Positions 24,964-33,445 of a DNA stretch of 57,942 bases are shown here, piece by piece. Position 1 is the stretch's first letter. Every line of letters starts with the position of its first letter. Under the pieces are notes generated by a model that ran no database searches, was not told where the DNA came from, and worked only from the letters and a program-made list of their open reading frames with translations. Both the position numbers and the translations under genes were made by a program. This stretch comes from Pseudomonas fontis (GTDB lineage: Bacteria > Pseudomonadota > Gammaproteobacteria > Pseudomonadales > Pseudomonadaceae): positions 1 through 57,942 of the forward strand of contig NZ_JAMDGY010000071.1 of the NCBI RefSeq assembly GCF_028656955.1. Reading direction: 5' to 3'.

Positions 24964-26075
24964 CAGGCTACTACCTCGCGCTGGGGGCCATAGTTGGACA
25001 AGGCCAGATCTGGCTGGACGTTCTTTTGGGTCATCAAAATCGAGGCTGATGCTACACGGCAGACCTCCTGGTCCACGGTGTAGCCACCGCTGCGGGTAAC
25101 CCGGTGGTGTGCGGCGGTGATCAGGTAATTGCCGCCCATTTTGCCTGCAGCAACCAGGGTGACCACGTTGCCACTCACCAGTTCGGGGCGCCCCATGGCA
25201 GTCCAACCACCAGTGGTGCGCTCCCGATTGGATCTAGCCAGGTCGGCTTTGGCACGCGCCTTGGCCACCTCTTCCGAGGCGGCGCGCTTGCGTTGCTTCT
25301 TGGTGTCCGCACTGGTGGTTGACCTGCTGGCGCTGCTCGGCACTGCCACGGTTTCGCCGTTGACGATGTCGTAGGAGACCAGCTTCTTCTTTACCGGGTC
25401 CTTGTGTTTAACCTGGACTTTCTTAGGTACAGCGGTGATCTGGTCACGTACTCGCACGCTGGCCAGGTCCTTCAACACCAGACTGGCTACCGGTCTGCCC
25501 TTGGCCAAATCGCTGATGGCGTGGAACACCATGCGCCTGCCAGTGACTTTGAATGCATAGTCGTATTCACCAGCCAGGTTGCGCAGAAAGGTCAGGTCAG
25601 AGTCCTGTTGAGTGAGGCGATCAAGCTGGATCGGTTCAATCCGACCGACCAACTCCAGGCCCTGCCGTGCTGCGACCTGCTTGGCTACGGCGTCCAGCGT
25701 GGTGCTCTCATAAGCTCGGTGTTCTGTAGTGCGCAGGGCCGACTGAATGCCAGCGCCCAGGGCGCGGATATTCACCGTCGAAGGCGGTGCATTCAGTTCC
25801 ACTTCATCTATTTCGAAGTTGCCCAGGGTACGCAGCGGTTGACCCTGCCAGCCCATCGACAGGGTCAACCTGTCACCATGTCCGGGGTACCAGGCGTCAA
25901 TCCATTTGCTCTCGGTGTCCTCCAGCTCGATATCCAGGCTGTCGGCTTGTCCGGAGAGGAAGTCCGAGTAAGTCAACGACAGCAGGTGTTGGCTGATGTC
26001 ATGGGTAATGTTCCGGTGCTGGTAGCTCAACACGAATCGTGCTTCGGGCACTTGCTGTGGGGTTAGCGCATCCAT
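24963..26075 (-). CDS. D: tail hub protein D (P2 gpD-like)
   Basis: 370 residues with the late control D pattern: DSLDIELEDTESKWIDAWYPGHGDRLTLSMGW, STVNIRALGAG, SDLTFLRNLAGEYDYAFKVTGRRMVFH and a C-terminal GGNYLITAAHHRVTRSGGYTVDQEV. It forms the trimeric hub at the tail tip onto which the spike docks. Overlaps the X gene by 13 bases. A charged linker (about 255-280, TKKQRKRAASEEVAKARAKADLARS) is typical. Confidence 0.9.
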   Translation of the reverse strand: MDALTPQQVPEARFVLSYQHRNITHDISQHLLSLTYSDFLSGQADSLDIELEDTESKWIDAWYPGHGDRLTLSMGWQGQPLRTLGNFEIDEVELNAPPSTVNIRALGAGIQSALRTTEHRAYESTTLDAVAKQVAARQGLELVGRIEPIQLDRLTQQDSDLTFLRNLAGEYDYAFKVTGRRMVFHAISDLAKGRPVASLVLKDLASVRVRDQITAVPKKVQVKHKDPVKKKLVSYDIVNGETVAVPSSASRSTTSADTKKQRKRAASEEVAKARAKADLARSNRERTTGGWTAMGRPELVSGNVVTLVAAGKMGGNYLITAAHHRVTRSGGYTVDQEVCRVASASILMTQKNVQPDLALSNYGPQREVVA

Positions 26076-26269
26076 GGGGGCAGATCCTCAGTAGCGGCTA
26101 CGGGTTCGAGCATGGGGATGGCCAGCGTCAAGCCTGCAGGCAAGGCACCCGTCAGCGGTACATGTGGGTTGGCCTGGACGATGGGCAAGTACCGGTGAGC
26201 ATCGCCGTAATAACGCCAGGCCAATTGATCCCAGCGCTCGCCCTCGGTGGTGGTATGGGGAATGAACAT
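26063..26269 (-). CDS. X: tail protein X (LysM-like)
   Basis: 68 residues, the size of P2 gpX. GERWDQLAWRYYGDAHRYLPIVQANPHV is the LysM-type core, thought to sit at the baseplate hub. The start touches the U-gene stop. Confidence 0.9.
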   Translation of the reverse strand: MFIPHTTTEGERWDQLAWRYYGDAHRYLPIVQANPHVPLTGALPAGLTLAIPMLEPVAATEDLPPWMR

Positions 26270-27153
26270 CAGGCCCTCCGGGTCAGTACTTGAGCGGTCA
26301 GCCCAGCCAAACGGGTCCGCGCACCATCCATGGTGGTCAACGCTTGATCCAGTGACGCTCGTGAAGCGTCGAAGCGTTCGACGATGTTGCCCAGGTCAAC
26401 GGGGTTGAGGCTGGCACGAGCACCGGTAACGCTGCCCAGCACGTCCTCGCCCAGTTTCGCGAGATCGGCACCGTCCTGAAACAGCCCAGCAGCTTTGGTC
26501 AGTCCCTGCAGCGGCGCAATGGCACGTTCTGTCACGCCCAGCAACTGCGGGACCTGGCCAAGAATCATTGAGGCATTGCCGCTCTTTACCTGGTCATAAA
26601 GATTCTTGCCCGCCTGCAGCACATTGGCCGCTGACTTGGCATGACCAATGAGCATCTGCGTGGTGCTGGGTGAAGGCAGAAACTTGGAGACTACTCGAGG
26701 CAGCTTGGAGGTGACGCTGGCGGTACCAGTGAGCGCTGGATTGAGCAACCCAGGCGTGGCCAACACCTTGCGAGTGAAAGCACCTGTGTACTCTCGCAAG
26801 CTGAGTTGCACGGTGGCGGATGTCAGCTGGCCGGTGGCCGACAGGCGTCGATGCTGCAGACTATTGTCCGCAATGACATACGGTCCTAGGTAGTCTCCAT
26901 TGCCTAGAACCAATGCCAGCGGCTCGTGCTTACTCTTGGCTTCACGCAACGCCTGCCAACGTTTCTCAGGGTCGCCCAGCTTGGGGTGGAGTTCGATGCT
27001 CAGGTTGATCTCATCCAGCCCTTCGCCGATCCACTCTAACAGCGGCTTACCCTTGATACGCGCATGCTCGGCCCAATTTGCGGTGCCACGTTGCTCCATA
27101 CCAGTGATACCACCCGCGACGGTGAATTCGATGTTGCCCAACAGCGCAAACAT
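26269..27153 (-). CDS. U: tail protein U (P2 gpU-like), extended
   Basis: 294 residues against about 160 in P2. The N-terminal 140 residues (GNIEFTVAGGITGMEQRGTANWAEHARIKGKPLLEWIGEGLDEINLSIELH) are a clear GpU domain. The extra C-terminal part (about 150-294) is helical, with SKLPRVVSKFLPSPSTTQMLIGHAKSAANVLQAGKNLYDQVK. GpU acts in tail-length termination. Overlaps the tape measure stop by one base. Confidence 0.88.
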   Translation of the reverse strand: MFALLGNIEFTVAGGITGMEQRGTANWAEHARIKGKPLLEWIGEGLDEINLSIELHPKLGDPEKRWQALREAKSKHEPLALVLGNGDYLGPYVIADNSLQHRRLSATGQLTSATVQLSLREYTGAFTRKVLATPGLLNPALTGTASVTSKLPRVVSKFLPSPSTTQMLIGHAKSAANVLQAGKNLYDQVKSGNASMILGQVPQLLGVTERAIAPLQGLTKAAGLFQDGADLAKLGEDVLGSVTGARASLNPVDLGNIVERFDASRASLDQALTTMDGARTRLAGLTAQVLTRRA

Positions 27154-29777
27154 CAGGTGGTCCCCCCATTGGCAGGGCCGTAGCTGCGGCGTCGTTGATC
27201 GTGCTGGAACCGCTCCATGAAGCGTACGAACTCGTTGTAGCTACCTTTGAGAGCCTGATCGATCTGCTGAGATTGTACGCCTGCAGGCAATTCGATCTTT
27301 GGTGAGTAGTGCACGATCAGCTCACCAGCGGCAGCGGGTTGACCGGCACCTGGGGCGCCCATACGGCTGGCCACCGACACTGCATCTGGGCTTGGTGGCA
27401 GGCGTTGAGGTAACTGCGACATCGAGGGCGACAGGACATTCGGTGCGGCCAGGTCCACCGCTGTGGCTCCGGCTATACCCAAGGCTGCCTTGTGGACCAG
27501 GTCAGACTGGCCAGCGATACCAATTGCAGCCCCTTCACTGATGTTCGCACCGTAGCCGATGAAAACCCGACTCGGTGACTGGATGCCAAGCGTCTCGGTG
27601 AACCAACCCTTGATCGACGTGCCGACGCCGACAATCGACTCCTTTGCAGCCGTGAGGGCATTGCCGATGCCGTTGACCAGGCCACTGATGATCATCCCGC
27701 CGAACTCACTGAACTTCGCAGGAAGCTCAATTCCGAAGTAGCCCATGACCCCGCTGAAGGCACGATAGAACAAGCCCAAAGGCGAAAAGTTGGCGAGCAG
27801 GCCGAGGATGCCTGTCAGCCCGCCACTGAAGCCCGTTTTGATCTCAGCCCATAAGCCGCTGAAGAAGCCCTTGATCGGCTCCCAGTAGCGATAGATCAGG
27901 TAAGCGCTGAGCGCGATGCCGGTGACCAAGAGGCCAATGGGGTTCATCAGCAGAGCACGACCAAGCCAGAGCACCGCCTGGCCTGCCAGTTTCAACCCAA
28001 ACAACAACGTACCGCCCAGGACTTTGCCGAGCATCAGGACACCGCGTGCGGCCATCATCAGGGGAGCGCCGAAGGCCATTGCCATGCCGCGCAGGAACAG
28101 GCCACTGTATCGCAATACCGTTACAAGTCCTGAGCCAATCCGGGTCAAACCAGTGATCAAGGGTGCGAACTTACCCATATGCCACATGGCACGCAGCAAC
28201 GTCCATTTGGCAGACAAGCCTGTGATGGTAGTGGTCATGGCCACAATCGGGGACATCACCAGGTTGGCGCCGTAGGCCAGACCGATGAACGCCAGCTTGC
28301 CTGCAAGGAGGCCTGCTACCAGGCCGACGACACCTTTGATGATCGCAGGGTTTTCACCAGCCCAGGTCGAGAAGGACTGCATTACCGGTACCACTGCTTT
28401 GGCTACCTCGACCAAAGCAGGAATCAAAGCGTTGCCGATGGAGATCCCAACGTCCGATAAATTCACACCGATCTGTTTCAACTGTTCTTTGGGGCTTTCC
28501 ATCCGCTTTTGCCAGTCTGCATCCAAACCGCCCTTGTCGGCAGCGTCGTTACTCCCTTGCTGGATACTGGCCAAATCCTTTTGATTTGCTAAAGCAGGCC
28601 GGATAAACGAGAGAACTTGTTGATCAGCAAATAGCTCACCCAACTTGTATGCTTCATCAAGACGAGCCAGCGCGGTCTGGCGCTCCTGGGCATCGGTTAT
28701 GTCCAAAGCCTTCTGGTACTCGGCGGCAGCTGCAGGCGCCTTAATGCCGAGGTGTTTGGTCAGAATCTTAACCATTGCTTGCGCCGGAGAGAGCCCCTGG
28801 CTGACCAGGTTGCGCATGGCGTCCTGCAGATCGATTCCCGCGTTCTTGAATGCTTTAAGTGTCTCAGGGGCCGCCAGTTTGGAGAGGAAGTTCTTAAAGT
28901 TGTTGGCTGCCTCATCATTACTTCCCGCGCCACGTCGGGCGATCTGCAGGGAAGCACCGATTTCAGCAACAGCGCGCTCCCCCGTAATACCCAGAGCAGC
29001 AAATTGAGGGGTTAACTGCGGTAACCATTTGGCCATGTCTGCCAACTCGAACTGGCCACTTTTACCTGCAAAGGCGAGCATGTTCATGGACCGCTCAAGA
29101 CCAGCCGCCCCGATACCAAGGTTGTCATTCAGCGCGATAGCTACAGAACCGAGATCCTTCATGCTCGCCCTGGTGGCTGTCGCGGTCTTGGCCATAACTG
29201 GCGCGTAAGCCTCAAGCTCTTTCGCGCTGGAGATACCTCCAGCAATTAGCTCAGCAGTACCACTAGCTACCTCGGTTTGGGTCTGGTTCCACTTCAACGC
29301 AGCGCCGCGCATGACATCGCTCAGTCGCGCTTCCTCTGCGTTATCAAAGCCGCCGGTGATGGCGATATCGTTGGTCTGGTCCTTGAAGTCGATGGCTGTG
29401 CGCATCGCCTGCACAACGGGAGCACCTACTACGGCGGCGGTGCCAACGGTCTCCATGGCTTGGCCACGTAGATCAGCGCGAGCATTCTTCAGCGTTTCAC
29501 CACGGGCAATACTGGTGTTGAGACGCTCTTGCTTGAGTTTGAGTTGGTCGATGGAACGCCCGACCTGGTCGTACTGGCGGCGCATCCGCTCGATGCCGCT
29601 GCCACCACGAGCCAGCGCTGCCGACAGTTCGGTACCAATCAGCTTCTGCTTGGCGGTCAAACCATCCGTTGCCCGACCAAGTTGTTGCACGGTGGATTTC
29701 GCCGAACCGAAGGCGGCATGTAGGCTGCCCGATACGGCGGCGCCGATCTTCAATCCAACCAGGACTTCATTGGCCAT
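27153..29777 (-). CDS. tail tape measure protein
   Basis: 874 residues with a predicted N-terminal coiled-coil region (about 25-95), a central hydrophobic span (about 480-640) and a C-terminal Gly/Pro-rich tail. The segment RLSDVMRGAALKWNQTQTEV and later GNALTAAKESIVGVGTSIKGWFTETLGIQSPSRVFIGYGANISEGAAIGI are characteristic of Mu/P2-type tape measures. It sets tail length and is ejected at infection. Starts at ATG 29777, 20 bases from the ATG of the divergent membrane-protein gene. Confidence 0.92.
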   Translation of the reverse strand: MANEVLVGLKIGAAVSGSLHAAFGSAKSTVQQLGRATDGLTAKQKLIGTELSAALARGGSGIERMRRQYDQVGRSIDQLKLKQERLNTSIARGETLKNARADLRGQAMETVGTAAVVGAPVVQAMRTAIDFKDQTNDIAITGGFDNAEEARLSDVMRGAALKWNQTQTEVASGTAELIAGGISSAKELEAYAPVMAKTATATRASMKDLGSVAIALNDNLGIGAAGLERSMNMLAFAGKSGQFELADMAKWLPQLTPQFAALGITGERAVAEIGASLQIARRGAGSNDEAANNFKNFLSKLAAPETLKAFKNAGIDLQDAMRNLVSQGLSPAQAMVKILTKHLGIKAPAAAAEYQKALDITDAQERQTALARLDEAYKLGELFADQQVLSFIRPALANQKDLASIQQGSNDAADKGGLDADWQKRMESPKEQLKQIGVNLSDVGISIGNALIPALVEVAKAVVPVMQSFSTWAGENPAIIKGVVGLVAGLLAGKLAFIGLAYGANLVMSPIVAMTTTITGLSAKWTLLRAMWHMGKFAPLITGLTRIGSGLVTVLRYSGLFLRGMAMAFGAPLMMAARGVLMLGKVLGGTLLFGLKLAGQAVLWLGRALLMNPIGLLVTGIALSAYLIYRYWEPIKGFFSGLWAEIKTGFSGGLTGILGLLANFSPLGLFYRAFSGVMGYFGIELPAKFSEFGGMIISGLVNGIGNALTAAKESIVGVGTSIKGWFTETLGIQSPSRVFIGYGANISEGAAIGIAGQSDLVHKAALGIAGATAVDLAAPNVLSPSMSQLPQRLPPSPDAVSVASRMGAPGAGQPAAAGELIVHYSPKIELPAGVQSQQIDQALKGSYNEFVRFMERFQHDQRRRSYGPANGGTT

Positions 29778-29796
29778 AGTTTGCTACGCTGCAAGA

Positions 29797-30057
29797 ATGT
29801 TTGAAAAAGTCGCTGTGCTCACCGCCAAAACCCTCTATGCACTGACCATTGGCGTCGGTGTGATCTGGCTCGCCTGGCTATGCTTGGCCAACCTACCGCT
29901 GTGGATGGCGGTGCTAATGTTCTGTTTGGGTTTGCCAGTGCTGGCCCTGGCAGCCACCCCCATTGCGGCAGGTGGTGCCTTGCTGGGTGGACTGGTCGCT
30001 GGTCTGCTCGCGGTTATCGCTGATTCAGTTTCTCGGCGGCCTCAACGCGGCGGTTGA
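29797..30057 (+). CDS. small membrane protein on the opposite strand (moron candidate)
   Basis: 86 residues, ATG 29797, in the gap between tail chaperone and tape measure genes and transcribed against them. Nearly all of it is hydrophobic: three likely membrane helices (about 10-30, 33-51, 55-74) and a basic tail SRRPQRGG, giving a cytoplasmic C terminus. Its 3' end overlaps the end of the E' frame by 44 bases. The ribosome-binding site is weak. Small membrane proteins carried in this way often act in superinfection exclusion, but that is only an inference. Confidence 0.5.
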   Translation: MFEKVAVLTAKTLYALTIGVGVIWLAWLCLANLPLWMAVLMFCLGLPVLALAATPIAAGGALLGGLVAGLLAVIADSVSRRPQRGG

Positions 30058-30214
30058 TCTCCCGCTCGCAGACTTCGCACCAGCGCCAGTACTCATCCAT
30101 CGACAGCTTGCGGATCTCCGAGGGCTGCAGCCTCAGTACCAGCACCAGCGCTTCGTCCCAGGACTGCAGCGATGTCTCCGCCGCCAGCCATTTCCCGAAA
30201 CACCTCGGTGACAA
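30014..30214 (-). CDS. E'-like extension of the tail assembly chaperone (frameshift product)
   Basis: A 66-codon frame overlapping the end of the chaperone gene. The segment SMDEYWRWCEVCEREINRRVEAAEKLNQR is typical of the second (T or E') part of frameshifted tail chaperones. It has no ribosome-binding site, so it is expected only as the C-terminal part of a fusion reached by a +1 (or -2) shift from the upstream frame within 30093-30214. TTTC at 30197-30200 (minus strand) is a candidate slip site. Confidence 0.7.
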   Translation of the reverse strand: MSPRCFGKWLAAETSLQSWDEALVLVLRLQPSEIRKLSMDEYWRWCEVCEREINRRVEAAEKLNQR

Positions 30215-30434
30215 TTCTAGAATCGGCGATATCGAGATCGCCCAAGTCTTCGACGGTCAACCCAGTCATTTTCGCGAACAGAAAATCTTCCTGAGCACCT
30301 TCGTTCTTGGGCGAGTAGTCGTGTGCGGAGGACAGATCCTTGCGCTTGAGACGCTTGATCGGCAGCGAGTCAATGTAGGTGCCAGCTGCGCTGGTGAAAG
30401 GGAACTTGAGGGGGATGCTGAGTTTGTCGGCCAT
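30093..30434 (-). CDS. tail assembly chaperone (gpE/gp41-like)
   Basis: 113 residues from ATG 30434, chosen for CCGGAGCATCAG. The pattern LSIPLKFPFTSAAGTYIDSLPIKRLKRKDLSSAHD and the SPKNEGAQEDFLFAKMTGLTVEDLGDLDIADSRIVTEVF stretch match phage tail assembly chaperones upstream of tape measures. It coats the tape measure during tail assembly. A second reading frame (E') extends it by frameshift. A late-repeat copy lies 75 bases upstream. Confidence 0.85.
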   Translation of the reverse strand: MADKLSIPLKFPFTSAAGTYIDSLPIKRLKRKDLSSAHDYSPKNEGAQEDFLFAKMTGLTVEDLGDLDIADSRIVTEVFREMAGGGDIAAVLGRSAGAGTEAAALGDPQAVDG

Positions 30435-30493
30435 CTGATGCTCCGGGTCGGTCGGTCTGAGCGTTTGCTCTGAGAGAGACCTGAGCATCGCAC

Positions 30494-30555
30494 CTGGGCG
30501 TGGTGCTGACTTTTAATCGGGTTTAAAGAGAAGCCCCGCACGATGGCGGGGCTTC
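30494..30555 (-). promoter_or_regulatory. late repeat copy 2 (30510-30530) with flanking hairpins
   Basis: Same 21-bp element as copy 1. Upstream on the leftward strand, AAGCCCCGC (30531-30539) pairs with GCGGGGCTT (30546-30554), a terminator-like hairpin that ends just before the element and would close the preceding gene block. Downstream, GCACC and GGTGC form a smaller hairpin in the leader. Confidence 0.6.
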
Positions 30556-30570
30556 AGGAACAACGGGGTA

Positions 30571-30801
30571 TCAGCAAGACCGGCAACACCGGCAGCGTGG
30601 TTTCTCTTGGTAACGGCCTGTGGCTAACGCCAGGCTCAACGCTTCCACCAGTACTTCCTTGGGGGTTTCCTCCAAGGTCTTCTCCCAGTAATGTCGTGCA
30701 CGCATTAGGTCGCAAGCCCGGCGTACCTGCATATCAATGAAGCGCATGACATCCTCCATGCTCTGCGTTTTTTTCTCTTCATTCTCAGGAGTCAAGGACA
30801 T
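30571..30801 (-). CDS. small Cys-tailed phage protein
   Basis: 76 residues from ATG 30801, with GGAGACAGTC correctly placed. Acidic helical N terminus and RFIDMQVRRACDLMRARHYWEKTLEETPKEVLVEAL, ending in a Cys/Arg cluster PRCRCCRSC that could bind metal. It lies between the tail tube and tail chaperone genes. Its ATG overlaps the ATG of the divergent gene at 30800. Function unknown. Confidence 0.6.
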   Translation of the reverse strand: MSLTPENEEKKTQSMEDVMRFIDMQVRRACDLMRARHYWEKTLEETPKEVLVEALSLALATGRYQEKPRCRCCRSC

Positions 30802-31243
30802 GACTGTCTCCAATATTCAGCAATTTGATGAGATCACTGGCAGAGTACTCGGTACTCTTTATGAGAATTTTCCCGTACCCAAAAGCTTACGAATCAAACA
30901 ATTCGTCGAGGATGGATTCATCTACGATGAACGGGTGCAAGTAGACGTACCCAGTGAAAGTGGAATGTTCTTCATGGCCTGCATTGATTGGTTAGCTGAA
31001 GCCGGATACCTGCGCTTCAGAAGCAAGGCACACAACGATGGGTTCGTTGAAGCAGTACTAACCGCCAAGGGTCTTGAGGTCTTGAAGGCTATTCCTGAAA
31101 GCCTCCAGACCGGCCCATCCTTGGGCGATCAACTCGTCGATGCCACCAAGAGCGGTGCAAAAAGCCTATTGGGCAGCATTGCCGGACAGGCCTTGTCCAT
31201 CGGCGTGCATATGGCCAGCGCCAAGCTCGGCCTTTCCGGCTAA
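30800..31243 (+). CDS. rightward moron of unknown function in the tail cluster
   Basis: 147 residues from ATG 30800, with AGGAGTCAAGGAC upstream. The central part (FVEDGFIYDERVQVDVPSESGMFFMACIDWLAEAGYLRFRSK then FVEAVLTAKGLEVLKAIPESL) looks like a winged-helix unit. The C terminus (KSLLGSIAGQALSIGVHMASAKLGLSG) is a glycine-zipper-like amphipathic segment that could insert in a membrane. It is transcribed against the late genes and is therefore probably expressed from the lysogen. Defence or superinfection immunity is possible but unproven. Confidence 0.6.
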   Translation: MTVSNIQQFDEITGRVLGTLYENFPVPKSLRIKQFVEDGFIYDERVQVDVPSESGMFFMACIDWLAEAGYLRFRSKAHNDGFVEAVLTAKGLEVLKAIPESLQTGPSLGDQLVDATKSGAKSLLGSIAGQALSIGVHMASAKLGLSG

Positions 31244-31244
31244 G

Positions 31245-31766
31245 TCACTGCCCGATGTTCTTCCGATACTTGGCCAACTGATCTTCACCGCCCACCTTGA
31301 AGATGTTGGCCAGGTAGTCCAGCAGCACCACCTCCTGACCATTGAGGATCTGCCGCACATAGGTGGCCGAGAACGGCGACTCAAACTTGCTCGGGTCGCG
31401 TGGCTTGTAGCTCCCTAGTTGGTACTCCTTGAACATGATGGTCATCATTGTGACCAGCGGGAACTCCTCGACCAGGCCGCCACTGTTAAAGACCTGGACA
31501 TTCGAGCGACACTGCAGCTGAACAGTCTTGAATGGCGTGGCCAGGCGCTTGGTGGCGTCGTAGTACAGGCTGTTCCAGACGATCTTGCCTTCCAGCTTGT
31601 CGAAGCCGTCCGGCAGTTCGATCAGACCGACCATACCCAAGCCCTGGAAGTCGCTCATGACGGTCTTGACCGTGCCCAGGTCAATTTCTTCGCAACGACC
31701 AAAGAAGCTGTTGCCGTCCAGGTAGACCGCCGCGTTGGTAATACGGTGTGCGCTAAAGCCTGCCAT
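31245..31766 (-). CDS. M: tail tube protein (Mu gpM-like)
   Basis: 173 residues directly downstream of the sheath gene. The pattern AHRITNAAVYLDGNSFFGRCEEIDLGTVK, VGLIELPDGFDKLEGKIVWNSLY and MTIMFKEYQLGSYKPRD is that of Mu/P2-type tail tube proteins. It forms the inner tube of the contractile tail. The stop lies one base from the end of the convergent moron. Confidence 0.88.
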   Translation of the reverse strand: MAGFSAHRITNAAVYLDGNSFFGRCEEIDLGTVKTVMSDFQGLGMVGLIELPDGFDKLEGKIVWNSLYYDATKRLATPFKTVQLQCRSNVQVFNSGGLVEEFPLVTMMTIMFKEYQLGSYKPRDPSKFESPFSATYVRQILNGQEVVLLDYLANIFKVGGEDQLAKYRKNIGQ

Positions 31767-33188
31767 TTACGCGGCCCCCAAGTTGACCAGGTATTCCCCG
31801 GTGATTTCGGTTTCAAAGGTGCCGCGTTCGAATGGCAGTGGCACCGTCAGCTTATAGTTGAACAACAGATGGCCCAGTTCGATCTCGGTCTGAGGATTGC
31901 GCGCCGGGTCATACCAGCACTCGGCGCCGATCAAAGCCTGGTCACCGATCAGCTTGCGCAGGAACTGGTTGACGCTCTCGACAATGCTGTCGATCAACGA
32001 GTCAGTGATCGGCATATCCACGAACTGCAGCGAGCTGTAGCGGATCGATTCGTCGATGATGTCCTTGGTACGGCGCACGTTCTCGAAGTTGCGCATGTGC
32101 GTCACCGTTGGCCATGCTGCTGTGCGGTTTCCCCACAGGCGCAGGCCGGTGCCGAACGAATTGAAAACGGTGGTGATGCCGTTTTCGTTGAGCAGGTTGA
32201 CCTCGCTGCTGGCGTCGTCGATGCGAGCAGTCAACGGACGCTCCAAACCGATCACGCCCAGCAACTCCTTGTTGGAGCTGCTCCACCAGTAGCCGTTGTC
32301 GTTGTCGACCTTGGCGCGTAGCCCAGCGGCGCGGATCGACAGCGGCTGCAAGCGATCACCAGTGGCCTGGTCGTACACCTTCACATGGGGATAGCACAGA
32401 CGAACACGGTCGCTGCTGGTGTTGAAGTTTATGGCGCCAGCCGGGCCACGACCAGCAATCACCTGCTGCACGGTGGTACCGATGGGCGCGTCGATGTAGG
32501 CCACGCCGCCCATTTTGATCGCCGATGCAATCAGCTCGACACTGACCGCATTGAGGGTACTGAAGCCAGGGGCGATGAAGATCTTCGGGAAGAACCCGAA
32601 CTGGGTGTAGCTATCCTGGAACGCCAGCAACCCGCTTCGCTGACCAGCCAGCGAGACCGCCCCAATAATATCGACAGGGGTCACTTTGCTCGGGTCAGCA
32701 TAGGTGTAGTCAACCTTGACCTGGCCATTGATCGGAATGCCGCCAGTGCTGATCCGCCGAATCCGGCCCGTGAGCATATCGGCACTGTAGTCAGTGCCAA
32801 TGCTGTAGGTGACGCTGCCATCTTCGGACTTCACGGCCAGTACCTGCAGCGCCCCGTGGGTGAGCTGCAGCAGGTCATTGTCAGCAAAGAGTCCTGGCTG
32901 AGCCTCCAAACTGCTCTTATGCACGTCAGGATCGAGCACGTTGCAGACAAGCACGGTACCGGCGCCGAAGTCATAAATGCCGTCCAGGGCCTCGGGAATG
33001 CTGAAGCCAGGCAAGTGCGTGCCGAACTGGGCGCCGTCGATGTCATTCAGCGACAGGGTCAAGGTTTTCACCGGGCCGGTGGGTGCGGTGCCAATCAGGG
33101 CAATCACCGCTGACTTGACCACACGGATTGCACGGGGCCCGCGCTCGACCTCCAGGGTTTCAATGCCATGAAGATAGTTGGCGCTCAT
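31767..33188 (-). CDS. L: tail sheath protein (Mu gpL-like)
   Basis: 473 residues from ATG 33188 (MSANYLHGIETLEVERGPRAIRVVKSAVIALIGTAP, the conserved sheath N terminus). Further signatures are AYPHVKVYDQ-like YPHVKVYDQATGDRL, GYWWSSSNKELLGVIGLERPLTARIDDASSEVNLLNENGITTVFNSFGTGLRLWGNRTA and a C terminus ending ETEITGEYLVNLGAA. It contracts to drive the tube through the envelope. The tube gene follows with one base between the stop and next start. Confidence 0.95.
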   Translation of the reverse strand: MSANYLHGIETLEVERGPRAIRVVKSAVIALIGTAPTGPVKTLTLSLNDIDGAQFGTHLPGFSIPEALDGIYDFGAGTVLVCNVLDPDVHKSSLEAQPGLFADNDLLQLTHGALQVLAVKSEDGSVTYSIGTDYSADMLTGRIRRISTGGIPINGQVKVDYTYADPSKVTPVDIIGAVSLAGQRSGLLAFQDSYTQFGFFPKIFIAPGFSTLNAVSVELIASAIKMGGVAYIDAPIGTTVQQVIAGRGPAGAINFNTSSDRVRLCYPHVKVYDQATGDRLQPLSIRAAGLRAKVDNDNGYWWSSSNKELLGVIGLERPLTARIDDASSEVNLLNENGITTVFNSFGTGLRLWGNRTAAWPTVTHMRNFENVRRTKDIIDESIRYSSLQFVDMPITDSLIDSIVESVNQFLRKLIGDQALIGAECWYDPARNPQTEIELGHLLFNYKLTVPLPFERGTFETEITGEYLVNLGAA

Positions 33189-33445
33189 TTGCAGCTCTCC
33201 GCTTCGTATTTCTCCATACCCAAAGCCGTTATCCGGCAATGCACTGACTCACGGATAACCAGGCCAGCCTCGACCAGATAACCAAGGGCAAACTCACACT
33301 CTTGGGGATCATGTCCCAAGGTATGAGTCAGATCCCGGCTGTAGCCACCTGCACCAATCCGGGAAATCTGGCACTTGGAGTACAGTTCCGCCAACATGGC
33401 ATGGCGAATGACATGTTGCCGATTGATAAAGGCGTGATCAGTCAT
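33185..33445 (-). CDS. small phage protein with winged-helix look
   Basis: 86 residues from ATG 33445. FINRQHVIRHAMLAELYSKCQISRIGAGGYSRDLTHTLGHDPQECEFALGYLVEAGLVIRESVHCRITALGMEKYE has the helix-helix-turn-helix-wing order of a winged helix. It overlaps the sheath start by 4 bases. Role unknown. Confidence 0.6.
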   Translation of the reverse strand: MTDHAFINRQHVIRHAMLAELYSKCQISRIGAGGYSRDLTHTLGHDPQECEFALGYLVEAGLVIRESVHCRITALGMEKYEAESCK

